Of a DNA stretch of 64,000 bases, positions 34,623-44,700 are shown piece after piece. The notes beneath the pieces were generated by a model, which was not told the origin of the DNA, did no database searches, and saw only the letters and a list, made by a program, of their open reading frames with translations. The translations under genes and the position numbers were made by a program. The first letter of the stretch is position 1, and the number at the start of each line of letters is the position of its first letter. Source of the stretch: Phaeodactylibacter sp. (lineage in GTDB: Bacteria > Bacteroidota > Bacteroidia > Chitinophagales > Saprospiraceae); assembly GCF_022763345.1 (NCBI RefSeq), contig NZ_JALEGS010000022.1, forward strand, positions 1 through 64,000, read 5' to 3'.

Positions 34623-35552
34623 ATGTTTGCCAAAATCAACTTCATCACACTTGCACTAACCTTGATGACTACGCTGGGGGCCACTCAAGACGCTGAGTTC
34701 GCGCTCGATGTAGCATTCCGGAACCATCTTATTTACACCCAAATCCCTTCGGCTGGCGGGATGCTGAGCTTCCTGGCCAATACAACGGGCGGCGCCTTCG
34801 TAGCAGAGTCTGCTATGCAGGAACACGCCTTGCCAGGGGTGGTAGACGATAGCGGCAACGCCTTCGTTGCCATCAACGAAGTCCTCGAACTGGGCGCCCT
34901 TCCAACATTAAACCGAAATTCAGCCCTGGTCCTGCCGGATGCGCAGACCAACCTGGGCAAAGATGTGCACGGATCCCTGGGGCAGTCCTGGTTCGGGCAA
35001 TACTGCTGGACCTTCGACTTCCGGTCAGAGGAACTCCTTTGCCATTCGCCGGCCTTATCGCCCCTCGAGCCTAACATCGTACCAGTCACTTTCAAAGAAA
35101 GCGCGAGTGGCAACCGGATTTCAAGCCTGCCCCGCATCTTCATAGAGGTAGATGGAGAGCAGATACCAGTATTGATTGACTCGGGCGCTAAGATGCTGCC
35201 TTCAAAAGCTGCTGCCAGCGCACTGGGGGAAACCGGTACGGAGCTCATCGCGACCTCCTTTATCGTGGAATCACTCTTTGAGCAATGGCATCAACTACAT
35301 CCGGATTGGAAGGTGATCGAACAGGCCGATGCTGAGCTTGGGAACGTACGAATGATCGAGGTGCCTCAGATCGTTGTCGGCGGACAGAAAGCGGGCCCCG
35401 TTTGGTTCTGCTCCCGCCCGGATGCCAACTACATCCAATACTATTCGCGATTAGCGGGTGGACAGGTGGAAGGCGCCATTGGCGGTAACGCCCTGCAGTT
35501 CTTCCGAATGACCATTGACTATCCCAATAAACTGGCTCGGTTCGATCAGTAA
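34623..35552 (+). CDS. Secreted retropepsin-like aspartic protease-fold protein
   Basis: 309 residues with a signal peptide (MFAKINFITLALTLMTTLGA). The second half contains IPVLIDSGAKMLPS, which aligns with the D-[TS]-G-A active-site loop of retroviral-type aspartyl proteases, then EGAIGGNALQFFRMTIDYPN, the usual Gly-Gly and strand ending of bacterial retropepsin-like domains. The N-terminal half (AGGMLSFLANTTGGAFVAES) looks like a degenerate first lobe in which the catalytic Asp-Thr/Ser-Gly is not preserved. Whether it cleaves proteins is unknown. It stands alone and is closed by a strong terminator. Confidence 0.65.
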   Translation: MFAKINFITLALTLMTTLGATQDAEFALDVAFRNHLIYTQIPSAGGMLSFLANTTGGAFVAESAMQEHALPGVVDDSGNAFVAINEVLELGALPTLNRNSALVLPDAQTNLGKDVHGSLGQSWFGQYCWTFDFRSEELLCHSPALSPLEPNIVPVTFKESASGNRISSLPRIFIEVDGEQIPVLIDSGAKMLPSKAAASALGETGTELIATSFIVESLFEQWHQLHPDWKVIEQADAELGNVRMIEVPQIVVGGQKAGPVWFCSRPDANYIQYYSRLAGGQVEGAIGGNALQFFRMTIDYPNKLARFDQ

Positions 35553-35655
35553 GAGCAGGTAAAAATCTTTGAAACACTATACCTATTTGGTGCTGCTACA
35601 GCACTGGCTATCTACCTGTCAAACCTACAACTACATCAAAATCACACTTTTTCAT

Positions 35656-35700
35656 CCTGCCCGGACTGCTCCTGCGGAGTGGTCCGGGCAGGATTTTTTT
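35656..35700 (+). terminator. Strong Rho-independent terminator
   Basis: Stem CCTGCCCGGA (35656-35665) pairs perfectly with TCCGGGCAGG (35683-35692), followed by ATTTTTTT (35693-35700). It serves the retropepsin-like gene, about 100 bp after its stop. Confidence 0.9.
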
Positions 35701-36547
35701 ACAAAAGAGCAATAAGCAGAAACTGAAGGACCATCATACCATCCACCAGACCCGAGAAAAAGTAGTCGTGGCGGGTGCGGTCAGAAAGGAAAATCAGCAG
35801 CCCAGACAGGCAAGCCGAAACCACGAGCGCCACTAAATCATTGAGCGCATAAACATCCCAATAATAGTTGAGGGCAGCCAGCAGAAGCATTAGGCCCAGG
35901 CTCAGTCCACCCAGGCGCTGACTGCTGCGGACTCCGAGAACAGCTGGCAGGGTTTTGACCTTATTGAACGCATCAATTTCCATATCTCTGATGTCAAAGG
36001 GGATGGTAATGGCGAATACAAAAAACACCCGCTCCAGGACCATCACGTACATCGGGACACTCCAGGTCATGCCGAGCTCCAGGGCGACCAGAAAAACGGT
36101 AATCCAGCTCCAGGTAATAGCGATGAGGAAGATCTTTACATAATGAAGGTCACGAAGACGATAGCCTTTCCAAACCGGCAGCACATAAAGCAGGGCAAGC
36201 AGGCAGGGAGCGATCAGACCAGCAATCAGCGCCCACGGCATTTGCAGCAGGAACAGCCCCGCACAAAGCCCCGCCATGCCGGCGTAGAATACGATGTGGT
36301 TCCTAAACCGCGCGATGACCGCATAGCGCCCAGATTCTGTAAAGGGCTTAGATTTTCGCAACCCGATAATCCGATGGACCGCGTACAGAAAAAGGGTGGC
36401 AAAAAAGATAAAGCCAAGCAGTGCGGTGGGCTCTCCCCTGCCACAAAGCAGCAACTGAGATTGCGCAGCCATACCTACAGCAGCCAGAGCAATCCAGAAG
36501 TTGCTGTAGAGCAGAAGATCCAGCAGGGCAATGAGCAGGGCTCGCAA
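35699..36547 (-). CDS. UbiA-family prenyltransferase-like membrane protein
   Basis: 282 residues with about eight to nine hydrophobic helices. The second Asp-rich motif of UbiA prenyltransferases is visible as PFDIRDMEIDAFNKVKTLPA. The first motif (NDxxD) is not obvious in the region LYAVHRIIGLRK, where such variants occur in Bacteroidota homologues. It probably uses a polyprenyl or phytyl-type diphosphate in the membrane, but activity is uncertain. It begins with TTG 3 bases after the stop of the M42 peptidase gene, so the two form an operon by translational coupling. Confidence 0.75.
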   Translation of the reverse strand: MRALLIALLDLLLYSNFWIALAAVGMAAQSQLLLCGRGEPTALLGFIFFATLFLYAVHRIIGLRKSKPFTESGRYAVIARFRNHIVFYAGMAGLCAGLFLLQMPWALIAGLIAPCLLALLYVLPVWKGYRLRDLHYVKIFLIAITWSWITVFLVALELGMTWSVPMYVMVLERVFFVFAITIPFDIRDMEIDAFNKVKTLPAVLGVRSSQRLGGLSLGLMLLLAALNYYWDVYALNDLVALVVSACLSGLLIFLSDRTRHDYFFSGLVDGMMVLQFLLIALL

Positions 36548-36550
36548 TCT

Positions 36551-37630
36551 TTAGAAGTACTTGAAGTTATGATTCTTTTCGATGCGTTGCAGCACCTCAT
36601 AAATAAGCCGGATGACCGCGTCCACATCGGACTTGTGCGACATTTCCACCGTGGTGTGCATGTATCGCAGGGGCAAAGAGATCAAGGCACTGGGCACGCC
36701 TCCGTTGGAGTACGCAAATGCATCGGTATCTGTTCCCGTACGCCGGGAGGCCGCCTCCCGCTGTATTGGTATTTCTTTGGCTTCAGCGGTCTCAATAATC
36801 AGGTTGAGCAGCTTATTGTGAACCGCCGGCGCGTAAGTAACGGAAGGGCCTTTTCCGGATTTCACATCCCCGAGCTTTTTACTGCTCACAAGTGGGGTAT
36901 GCGTATCATGAGTTACATCTGTAACGATGGCAACATCTGGCTTAATTGTTTGCGTGATCATCTCTGCACCACGCAGCCCGACCTCCTCCTGTACCGAATT
37001 CACGATGTAGAGGCTGTACGGCAATTCCACCTTGTTTTCTTTGATCAGGCGCGCCACTTCTGCTATACAAAAGCCGCCCATTCGGTTGTCCAGTGCCCGG
37101 CCCACGTAGTACCGGTCATTGAGGATTTCCATTTCATCCTCGTAGGTGATGACGCAACCGACATGTATGCCCATTTCCAGTACTTCCTCCTTATTCTCCG
37201 CACCGACATCGATAAAAATATTACTGATTTTCGGTGCCAGCTTGGCATCCTCCCCGTGGCGGGTGTGAATGGCCGGCCAACCGAAAACACCTCGTACAAT
37301 ACCTTTTTTGGTATGGATATTGACCCGCTTGGAAGGGGCGATCATATGGTCGGACCCACCGTTGCGAATCACATTGATAAAGCCATCATCAGAGATATGG
37401 TGGACGAACCAGGAAATCTCATCAGCATGCCCTTCGATCACGACTTTATAGTCCTGCCCGGGGTTGATGACGCCATAGACGGTACCGTAGTTGTCTAACT
37501 GCCATTCGTCAATGAACGGCTTAATGTACTCCAGCCACAGCTGTTGACCCGGAGCTTCAAAACCGGTAGGCGAAGCGTTATTGAGATAGGCTTTCAGAAA
37601 GGCTTCGGATTTGGGTGTTATTACGGACAT
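36551..37630 (-). CDS. M42-family metallopeptidase (glutamyl/deblocking aminopeptidase type)
   Basis: 359 residues, cytoplasmic, usual family length. The metal-site motifs of the M42 dizinc peptidases are present: VIEGHADEI (His68), GRALDNRMGG (bridging Asp), the catalytic Glu pair in VQEEVGLRGA, VTDVTHDT (Asp) and MHTTVEM (last His). The PDZ-like insertion lies between the first His and the bridging Asp (DHMIAPSKRVNIHTKKG). It most likely trims N-terminal residues from peptides, forming the tetrahedral 12-mers known in the family. It is the first gene of an operon with the UbiA-like gene. Confidence 0.92.
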   Translation of the reverse strand: MSVITPKSEAFLKAYLNNASPTGFEAPGQQLWLEYIKPFIDEWQLDNYGTVYGVINPGQDYKVVIEGHADEISWFVHHISDDGFINVIRNGGSDHMIAPSKRVNIHTKKGIVRGVFGWPAIHTRHGEDAKLAPKISNIFIDVGAENKEEVLEMGIHVGCVITYEDEMEILNDRYYVGRALDNRMGGFCIAEVARLIKENKVELPYSLYIVNSVQEEVGLRGAEMITQTIKPDVAIVTDVTHDTHTPLVSSKKLGDVKSGKGPSVTYAPAVHNKLLNLIIETAEAKEIPIQREAASRRTGTDTDAFAYSNGGVPSALISLPLRYMHTTVEMSHKSDVDAVIRLIYEVLQRIEKNHNFKYF

Positions 37631-37802
37631 GTGAAGTTTTTAATGATGAGCGGTTATGGATGTCGCTTGGCCAGCTAATATAGAGATTGCCCCTAAAATA
37701 ATGATAGCTAAGACCGAAATAATTCGCATTGTCAGCGGACGTTTAACCATTGATGAAGCCCAAAGCCTAAAAAGCAGGCTTGACCAATGACGTTGAAGCC
37801 CA

Positions 37803-38429
37803 CTATTTCCCCCAGGTTTCCGGAGCTTTGCGCCAGGCTTCCAGAGTGTCCATCTCTTCCGGTGCGATGTACTCGGCCTCAGCGGCGGCTTTTAGAAGGG
37901 CATCATAGGTGGAAAGCGTAGCAAAGGATGTCCCGGCAGCTTCAAAAGCAGTGCGGGCTTTGTCAAAGCCATAGCTGAAAATCGCCATCACGCCTACAAC
38001 ATCAGCATTTGCCTCCCGCAACGCCTCAACGGCCTTGAGGGCGCTTCCCCCGGTGCTGATCAAGTCTTCAATGACCAGGACCCGCGCACCTTCCGGCAAG
38101 ACCCCTTCGATTTGGTTTTGGCGGCCATGGGATTTAGCCTTTGACCGCACATAAACAAAAGGCAGCCCCAGTTCTTCGGCCAACAGCGCACCGTGGGGAA
38201 TGCCTGCAGTAGCCACCCCGGCCACTACATTGAAGGGCTGAAAAATCGCCGATGCCTGCGCAAACCCTTTGATGATAAAGCGCCGTACCTCAGGAAAGGA
38301 AAGCGCGGTGCGGTTGTCGCAGTAAATCGGTGATTGGATGCCGCTGGCCCAGGTAAAAGGCTTTTGCGGACTCAACTTAATTGCATTTATTTGCAAAAGC
38401 CTGTGGGCTACTTCAGCTGCTAAATCCAT
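37803..38429 (-). CDS. pyrE: Orotate phosphoribosyltransferase
   Basis: 208 residues from MDLAAEVAHRLL; an ATG ten codons upstream would run into the divergent gene. It converts orotate and PRPP to OMP in de novo pyrimidine synthesis. Motifs: FTWASGIQSPIYCDNR near the N-terminus, AGVATAGIPHGALLAEELGL, the flexible catalytic loop with KAKSHGRQNQIEG and the PRPP loop VLVIEDLISTGGSA. It is divergent from a NUDIX gene with only 22 bp between the two start codons, so each promoter must overlap the other gene. The other pyr genes found here (pyrR, pyrB) are 6.5 kb away. Confidence 0.95.
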   Translation of the reverse strand: MDLAAEVAHRLLQINAIKLSPQKPFTWASGIQSPIYCDNRTALSFPEVRRFIIKGFAQASAIFQPFNVVAGVATAGIPHGALLAEELGLPFVYVRSKAKSHGRQNQIEGVLPEGARVLVIEDLISTGGSALKAVEALREANADVVGVMAIFSYGFDKARTAFEAAGTSFATLSTYDALLKAAAEAEYIAPEEMDTLEAWRKAPETWGK

Positions 38430-38451
38430 ATCGCGAATTAATTTTCGGCAA

Positions 38452-39075
38452 ATGTACAAAATCTATGTCAACGGTAGGCCCTTGGTCCTCGCCACTCTTC
38501 CCGAGGAGGGCTTTCAGCCTTCCAGTAATCCGGATGACTTCATCACCATTTATACGGGCAACCCCAAAAGCCTGCTGGGCTATGTGGACATGCTGGAAAA
38601 AAATAATGATTTCAAACAGGTCACCATTTACGGAAAGGATGGAGAGCGGCTGTTTAGAGAGTTCTCTACCCAATTTACCATCCTGGAGGCTGCCGGGGGA
38701 TTGGTTTTCAATACTCACGGACAGGCCCTGCTCATCTACCGTTTGGATACCTGGGATTTACCGAAAGGGAAAATTGATCCCGGCGAAACCCCGGAAATTG
38801 CAGCAGTCCGGGAAGTACAGGAGGAAACCGGGCTTAAGGAGGTCCAACTCGGGGCTTTTCTGCAAATCACTTACCATACCTACCGCCATTTGAAAAAGGG
38901 CCGTATCCTTAAGCCAACCTACTGGTACCGGATGACTACCCCTGAAATGCACCTTACACCTCAGGCGGAAGAAAGCATCGAAAAGGCAGAGTGGACATCA
39001 GTCCCTGATTTCCTCCAAAGCGATTTACCGGTCTACCCTAATATCCGAATGGTGCTTGAACAGGCCCCGCAATAA
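38452..39075 (+). CDS. NUDIX hydrolase with N-terminal extension
   Basis: 207 residues starting MYKIYVNGRPLVLAT, the start conserved in this Bacteroidota group; a longer frame exists but would overlap pyrE. About 80 residues of N-terminal domain (ending in STQFTILEAAGGLVF) precede a NUDIX domain with box GKIDPGETPEIAAVREVQEE then TGL. The HTYRHLKKGRILKPTYWYRM segment resembles diadenosine-polyphosphate or diphosphoinositol-type hydrolases. The substrate is not known. It is divergent from pyrE. Confidence 0.85.
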   Translation: MYKIYVNGRPLVLATLPEEGFQPSSNPDDFITIYTGNPKSLLGYVDMLEKNNDFKQVTIYGKDGERLFREFSTQFTILEAAGGLVFNTHGQALLIYRLDTWDLPKGKIDPGETPEIAAVREVQEETGLKEVQLGAFLQITYHTYRHLKKGRILKPTYWYRMTTPEMHLTPQAEESIEKAEWTSVPDFLQSDLPVYPNIRMVLEQAPQ

Positions 39076-39268
39076 ACCTTTTTTCAAAATCTTAACATTT
39101 CCTTAACGGAAAATATATCCAAAGTCACGCAACAAAAACCGGGCTGCTACGCTACAAATGATGGCAACTAGCCTGATCCAGTCCAAAAAATTTCAAATAT
39201 CCCTAATACCCGACATTTTTTAACCGTGTGGTGCAAGAATTAAGCTTCTTTGTACCGCTAGCTTTTTA

Positions 39269-39276
39269 TATTTTTG
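39269..39276 (+). promoter_or_regulatory. Bacteroidota-type -7 element (TAnnTTTG)
   Basis: TATTTTTG with a TTTG at 39249-39252, 16 bp upstream, fits the -33/-7 consensus of Bacteroidota sigma-ABfr promoters. It lies 45 bp ahead of the ATG at 39321 and supports that start rather than the GTG at 39228, which is upstream of the promoter. Confidence 0.55.
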
Positions 39277-39320
39277 TCCAGCCTTTCATCCCCATGGCGT
39301 ACCTAATAAAAAAACACACT

Positions 39321-39713
39321 ATGCTTAAAAAGCTAAGTTTCCTGCTCGCACTGTTCTTAACAGGCAGCTTGTCAACAGTGGTTGCTCAAACCGCTAACCT
39401 TCAGACTTCAACGCTCCCCGAACCGGAAAACATGACCGCCAGCAGCAGCCTCCTGAATATGGATACGGAAAGCTGGTCGCTCTATTCCGATGAGGAGAAC
39501 AACCTCTACTATGTGGATTTCGCTACCCTTAGCGTAAACTTGAACGATATCGTCGTGACTCGGGATGACGGCGAGGTGGTACTGCGGGAGCAGGTCTTAG
39601 ACTTGCCGGTGGATACCATATACGAAATTGACTTCAACCAATACGGCGAAGGCAATTATACCATAGAGCTGCGCTCTTTTACCGATGTTATCCGGCGGAA
39701 GGTGTCGATTTAG
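39321..39713 (+). CDS. Small secreted protein of unknown function
   Basis: 130 residues from MLKKLSFLLALFLTGSLSTV, a clear signal peptide ending VVAQ. The mature part is acidic and beta-rich, with VDFATLSVNLNDIVVTRDDG, then VDTIYEIDFNQYGEGNYTIE at the end. That last part resembles the final strands of DUF3244-like or sorting-domain-like Bacteroidota proteins, but it is too short for a firm call. Its 3' end overlaps the convergent membrane gene by 26 bp. Confidence 0.65.
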   Translation: MLKKLSFLLALFLTGSLSTVVAQTANLQTSTLPEPENMTASSSLLNMDTESWSLYSDEENNLYYVDFATLSVNLNDIVVTRDDGEVVLREQVLDLPVDTIYEIDFNQYGEGNYTIELRSFTDVIRRKVSI

Positions 39714-40197
39714 CGCCTTCTTTCCATTCTTTTACTGCGCTGCGCAAGGCCCTCAGGATATCCTCAACCGGATAATCCTCTTCAGATAATGCATGGGTTT
39801 TGCCATTTTTTTGGATAATAGCCAAGATACGGGTACTTCTTTGGCTAAGGTTTGAAAAAGGGCTGTTCTGCTGATCCATCATGATCTTAGCATTGCCCAA
39901 ATCTTCAAATGCCACCTTACCGTAAGAGGTCACCACGGCGTCCGAGTAAATCAGCACGGGCTCTAGCCGATTCGTCCTCATCCATGAAAAGAAAGCAGTG
40001 CTTGCCCCGATCAGGAACATAAAAAACAATAGCATCGCGATCAGCATGCGCTGATTGTGCTGCCCGCGGGGAGCGGGTTTTCTCAGTAACAGAACCGTCC
40101 CTCCAAGCCCTACGAGTGTTGCCAGCAAAGCCAGAATAAGGGTAACATTTGAGGCGGCACCTGCCGCCTCAAATGTTCTCAGCAAAGTAGTCTCCAT
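39688..40197 (-). CDS. Small membrane protein coupled to the thioredoxin-like gene
   Basis: 169 residues. Two membrane helices near the N-terminus (VTLILALLATLVGLGGTVLL and MLIAMLLFFMFLIGASTAFF) are followed by a soluble region of about 100 residues with IYSDAVVTSYGKVAFEDLGN and ILRALRSAVKEW. The soluble part has the look of a small PH-like domain, but I have no firm family. Its ATG overlaps the TAA of the upstream gene (TAATG), so both are translated from one message. Confidence 0.65.
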   Translation of the reverse strand: METTLLRTFEAAGAASNVTLILALLATLVGLGGTVLLLRKPAPRGQHNQRMLIAMLLFFMFLIGASTAFFSWMRTNRLEPVLIYSDAVVTSYGKVAFEDLGNAKIMMDQQNSPFSNLSQRSTRILAIIQKNGKTHALSEEDYPVEDILRALRSAVKEWKEGAKSTPSAG

Positions 40198-41624
40198 TAT
40201 TTGTTCGGATTAGCTTCCTCCAGTTCCCGCATTTCGATGATGCGGTCCATCACTTCCTCCAACTGTTCTGCCCCAATCCGCTTGGAAAGGATTTCCTTGT
40301 TTCGGTCCAGTACGTAGACCTGCGGGGTTGATTTAATGTTGTAGACTTTCATATACCGGCTGCGGTGGTAAGGGTCTACCAGGTGCATCCAATCCCCGAT
40401 TTCATTCTCATTGATGTAGTCCCAGCAACCTTCGATCTCATCGGTAAACTTGGTACAAACGGATACCAGCTTTACGCCCTTATCCTTGTATTTTTCGTAA
40501 AATTCTTTCATGTGCGGAGTCGACTTTTTACAGTGCCCGCAATCGTAGCGCCAGAAGTACAGAATGGTGTACTCCGATTCAATTTCATGCAGCGATTTGG
40601 GCTCCCCTTCCTTAGTCTGTAGCTGAATATCGGGCGCAACTTTGCCAATGAGCAGCGGTTTGAGCGTTTTGGCATTGTCAATGATTTTCTCCAGCTGCTC
40701 TTCGTCCGTCCAGGGTGCCTGTCCGGTAGCATAGTATTTCTCCACCAGGTAGACGTAAGTCGCATCCATACCCACCACTTTAGACTTAGCGGCTTCGTTG
40801 AGGAAGTGGATCAGGTAATACTTAAAGCTTTCCTCGGCTGGCCGCATTTGCTCCAGTACATACTCAATTGCCAGGGCAATAGTATCCGGGTGCTGCAACT
40901 GTAGCTTATTCACGAAGTGGTCTACCCGCTGAAACAGGAATGGCGTACGCAGCATACGGGGATCGGCCAGATCAATATTGTCGAAATAGTGCTTTTGAGA
41001 ATAGCGCCACCGTTTGCGCTGTACTTCCTCATCAGTGCCTTCAAACTCTGGCATTTCCAGAGGCAGGTTAGCCTTGATGATGGCCGCAGTCAGGGTATTT
41101 GGGTGTTTGGCAATCAGGGTTTCCTGGTAATTTTTCACCTTTTCGTCCAGTTTGGCACGTTTGGCTTCCAGGCGTTCTTTGTCTTTATCGGATGCATCTT
41201 CCATTGCTTTAGCGATTTCTTCCGCCGCCGGTTTTTGCTCATCCAGGAAGTTCATATACGAATAGAAAAGCTGATTGTCTGGTGCCTGCTCCAGTTTCAT
41301 ATCGGCAGAGGGCGCATCCTTGCTAGTCCGAAAAGCAAACTGTTGCTCCTCTTCGGTAATCAGGATTTGAAAGAAGTTGTTATCAGGTGCCATAACAACC
41401 AGGTAGACACCAGGCTCCAGCGGCTCATCATCTTCAAAGAGGAACTTGCCTCCCTTTACCTGCGCAGTATCTACAAGGTACTGCTTGTTGCCATAGTAAT
41501 AACCGAGGTAGAGCTCTTCCTCCTCGTACCCCTCAATTTCAGCCTTGATGGCGTACCCCTGCTGGGCGTTCAGTGAACAAACCGCCCCCAGGGCAAAGAA
41601 AAAGACGAATAGCAATGATCGCAT
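40197..41624 (-). CDS. Exported thioredoxin-like (TlpA/AhpC-type) protein with N-terminal DUF4369-like domain
   Basis: 475 residues with a signal peptide (MRSLLFVFFFALGAVCSLNA). A DUF4369-type beta domain (VDTAQVKGGKFLFEDDEPLE, GVYLVV) is followed by a helical middle region and a C-terminal thioredoxin fold with ILYFWRYDCGHCKKSTPHMK; the CGHC pair is intact, and IKSTPQVYVLDRNKE carries the cis-Pro. It is a periplasmic disulfide reductase or oxidoreductase of the type common in Bacteroidota. It overlaps the following membrane gene by one base. Confidence 0.88.
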   Translation of the reverse strand: MRSLLFVFFFALGAVCSLNAQQGYAIKAEIEGYEEEELYLGYYYGNKQYLVDTAQVKGGKFLFEDDEPLEPGVYLVVMAPDNNFFQILITEEEQQFAFRTSKDAPSADMKLEQAPDNQLFYSYMNFLDEQKPAAEEIAKAMEDASDKDKERLEAKRAKLDEKVKNYQETLIAKHPNTLTAAIIKANLPLEMPEFEGTDEEVQRKRWRYSQKHYFDNIDLADPRMLRTPFLFQRVDHFVNKLQLQHPDTIALAIEYVLEQMRPAEESFKYYLIHFLNEAAKSKVVGMDATYVYLVEKYYATGQAPWTDEEQLEKIIDNAKTLKPLLIGKVAPDIQLQTKEGEPKSLHEIESEYTILYFWRYDCGHCKKSTPHMKEFYEKYKDKGVKLVSVCTKFTDEIEGCWDYINENEIGDWMHLVDPYHRSRYMKVYNIKSTPQVYVLDRNKEILSKRIGAEQLEEVMDRIIEMRELEEANPNK

Positions 41625-41658
41625 ATCGATAGATTAATTTTATACGGGTTCAAAAAGA

Positions 41659-41699
41659 AACACCCCAAATATCACGAATTCCGGGGTGTTCTCTTAGAG
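41659..41699 (-). terminator. Terminator behind the coiled-coil gene
   Basis: On the minus strand AACACCCC pairs with GGGGTGTT (41683-41690 and 41659-41666) and is followed by a pyrimidine run TTTCTTTTT. It stands 34 bp after the stop of the coiled-coil protein gene and before the thioredoxin-like gene. Confidence 0.75.
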
Positions 41700-41723
41700 A
41701 AATCCTATGTCTTAACGAATTGT

Positions 41724-44700
41724 TTAGTTTTCTCCCTCTGCTTTCAGGGCTTTCAGGCGGGCTTCAGCAGCTTTGATTTCCGCCCGGAGTTCTTCCAGCT
41801 GCTTTTCTGCTGCTTTGCGCTCCTGCTGCGCAGCCATTGCACGTTCGCGTTCAGCCTGAACTTTAGCTTCGATTTCCGCTTTTGTAGCGGCAAAGTCCTG
41901 CTGCAATTCCCGGATTTTTTCTGCATTTGCAGTTTTAACGGCCGTCACCTGCTCTACAGCGTTCTGCTTGGCGGCATAGATGGCATCAGAAGCTTCTTTT
42001 TTCGCCTGATTGATTTCTGTCAGCGATTGTTCGCGGGCTTGCTCGGTATTGGCCAGGTACTCTGCCCGTTTGGCTGCAGATTCCTCCCTCGCTTTGGCCA
42101 CCGCCGCCTGTTCTTCCTCCCGCACCGTTGCAATCCGCTGCCGGGCAGCTTGTTCCGACTCGGCTACCTGACTGCGGAGCTCTTCCTGACGGCTTTGAGC
42201 TTCTGCCCGGGCCTGGGCGATCGCTTCGGAAGCTTCCCGCTGAGCGGTGGCGACCTCGCTGGCCGCTTTTTCACGGGCTTGGGCAATGGCATCTGCGGAT
42301 TCTTCCCTGGCTTTGAGAACTTGTAGCGTCAGGCGCTCCTGCACAGCATTGGCGCGTTCGCGGGCCACTTTGATGGCTTCTGCAGCCTCCTGATTAGCGG
42401 TGGCCTGTTGGGCAGCCGCGCGCTCTTTGGCTGTGGCTACTTCGGCAGCAAGACGTTCGCGTTCGGCTGCGCTGCGCTCCCGGGCTTCCCGCACCGCTGT
42501 GGCTTCTTCCTTTTGGATGGCCGCCAGCTGCTCTGCCGACTTTCGCTTAGCTTCTGCGATCTGATTGGCGGCTTCCTGTTGGGCGAGTGCTGCTTTTTCC
42601 TTGGCCGTACCGATTTCCTGAGCCGTGCGTTCCTGAAGAGCGAGCAGTTCGGCCTCCGCCTTTTCCCGGGCAGAAACGATTTCTTCAGCTGACATGTTCT
42701 TCACTTCCTCCTCTCTGGAGCGGGCAGCAGCTACAGCTGCGGCGGCCTCTTCCTGTATTTTTTGGATGCGGGTTTCTGCGGCTTTTTGTGCAGCAGCCAC
42801 CTCCTCTGCGTAAGTCGTTGAAGCCTGATCGGCATTGGCTGTGGCCTCTGCTACTTTCTGAGCGGCGGTTTCGCGTGCTTTTCGAATCTCAGCTTCTGCT
42901 CTTTCCTTGGCGGCCTTAACATCGGCAGCAGCGGCCTCCTGTACTTCCTTCTTGCGGGCTTCAGCGGCAGCGATAGCCTCTTTCAGCTCTTCCTGTATGC
43001 GTGTCTTTTCTGCAGCAGCCCGCTCCCGGGCACCGGTAACCTCCTCGGCAATTGCCGACTTTTCGGTAGCAGCTTTCTCCCGTGCTTCCGTGACTTTTGC
43101 CGCTTCCTGCGCTGATATCTCTTTAATGGTCATAGCGGCCTTCTCTCGGGTAGCCGCCACCTCTGCTGCTGATGCAGCCTTCGCAGACTCCACTTCTCGG
43201 TCTGCCTTTTGCTGCTCCGTGACAACCTGCTCCTTAATCGAACTTAACTCCTCGGAAGCCCGGCGCCGTGCTTCGGCCACTTCACGGGCGGTCGCTTCCT
43301 TCTCCCGGGCAGCATTTTCCTTGATATCAGCCAGTTCAGAGGCTGCATTTTCCTGCACCAATGCTTTTTCTTCAGCGGCCCGGCGGCGGGACTCCGCCAA
43401 TTCAAAAGCCAGCTTTTCCTTTTCCAAAACGGCATTTTCCCGAATCTGGGCGATTTCTTCTGCCGTCTCTTCCTGAATTTTCAGGATTTGCTGTGCCGCT
43501 GTTTCTTTGGTGCCCACCACTTCCTCCAGGGTACGCCCCCGCTCTTCTTTCGCCTCTTCCCGGGCTTTGGTAATCATGGCAGCCGTTTCTTCCCGGATGC
43601 GCTTCAGTTCGGCGGCGGAGTTTTCCCGGGCCACGGATATCTCATCAGCGTACTCCAATTTGGCCAGTTCCAGCTTGTCCTGCACTTTCTTGATCTCAGC
43701 TGCCGCTTTATCCCGGATGGCAGCCACCTCACGGGCAGATTCCAGCTCAGCCTGCTGAATCGCTTCGCTGGCTTTCCGGCGGGCTTCCTGTACATCGAGG
43801 GCTATTTTTTCCAGCTCTGTGCCTGCTTTGTCACGGGCGGCCTTGACTTCATCCGCAATCTGAGTACGGGAAGCTTCTATTTCTTTATTGGCAGCTTCGC
43901 GGGCCGCCACCACCTCATCGGCATACTTTTTCTTTTGCTCGGCTGCCTGTTCCCGGGCCAGGTTAACCTCTTCCTGCAAACGGGACTTGATGCCTTCCGC
44001 TTTATCTTTTTCTGCCTGAATTTCAGCTTTGAGGCGGGCTTTCGTATCGGCCAGCTCTTTTCTCAAATCTGCCACCTCCTGGTTATCAGCAGCGGATGCC
44101 TGTGGCGCACCCGTGGTTGGAGCAGAGGCAGCCGGAGTCGTTCCGATAGAGGTCGTCGCTGCAGCAGGCTGAGCCGCAGAGGGATTAACGATGATCACAT
44201 TACCTTCCAGCTTATTATCATTAACTTTATCCAGTTTGAGGCGCTCCTTAAAGCAGGTAAGCAGTGTTTTGAACTCCGTTTGCCGACTTTCATTAATCGT
44301 AAATTTCCGGAATTGATTGCTCACTTTGTTTTTGATGTACATCACCTCGACATCCGTACTCAGCATCCAGTCAATGGCAGCAAGGTCCATCTGCAATACG
44401 TTTTGGTAAACCGGTGTGCCCGCCTCCCGGACCATTTCTCCCATTTCAATAAAACGGTAGAACCGGCGCTCCCCGCTCTTGTTGAGAAAAATGATCTCAT
44501 CATCCTGATTGAATTCCACACCTGCCTTTGAATACATCTTCCCGGTGATGCCCATGCGCCCACTCTGCAGCTCAAGGCTGTAGGTGTAATTCCCGCGGAC
44601 CACCAGGGTCTGATTGATGGTTTTCAGCACATGAATGTTATTGATGATCCGGTCATCCGTAATCAGGCTTTCGCACTGTGCCTGTAGGGTGGAAGAGGAA

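Noticed and set aside
36143..37498. 451-codon plus-strand frame opposite the M42 peptidase
   Set aside because: The minus strand carries all metal-site motifs of M42; the plus-strand product shows no signature and covers two genes.
37631..37802. Small plus-strand frame with a plausible 44-residue product between M42 peptidase and pyrE genes
   Set aside because: Too short, no family match and no ribosome site; it may be a remnant, but I cannot support it.
43488..44531. 347-codon plus-strand frame opposite the coiled-coil gene
   Set aside because: It is Phe/Leu-rich because it is the complement of Glu/Lys codons of the coiled coil; it is a shadow frame.
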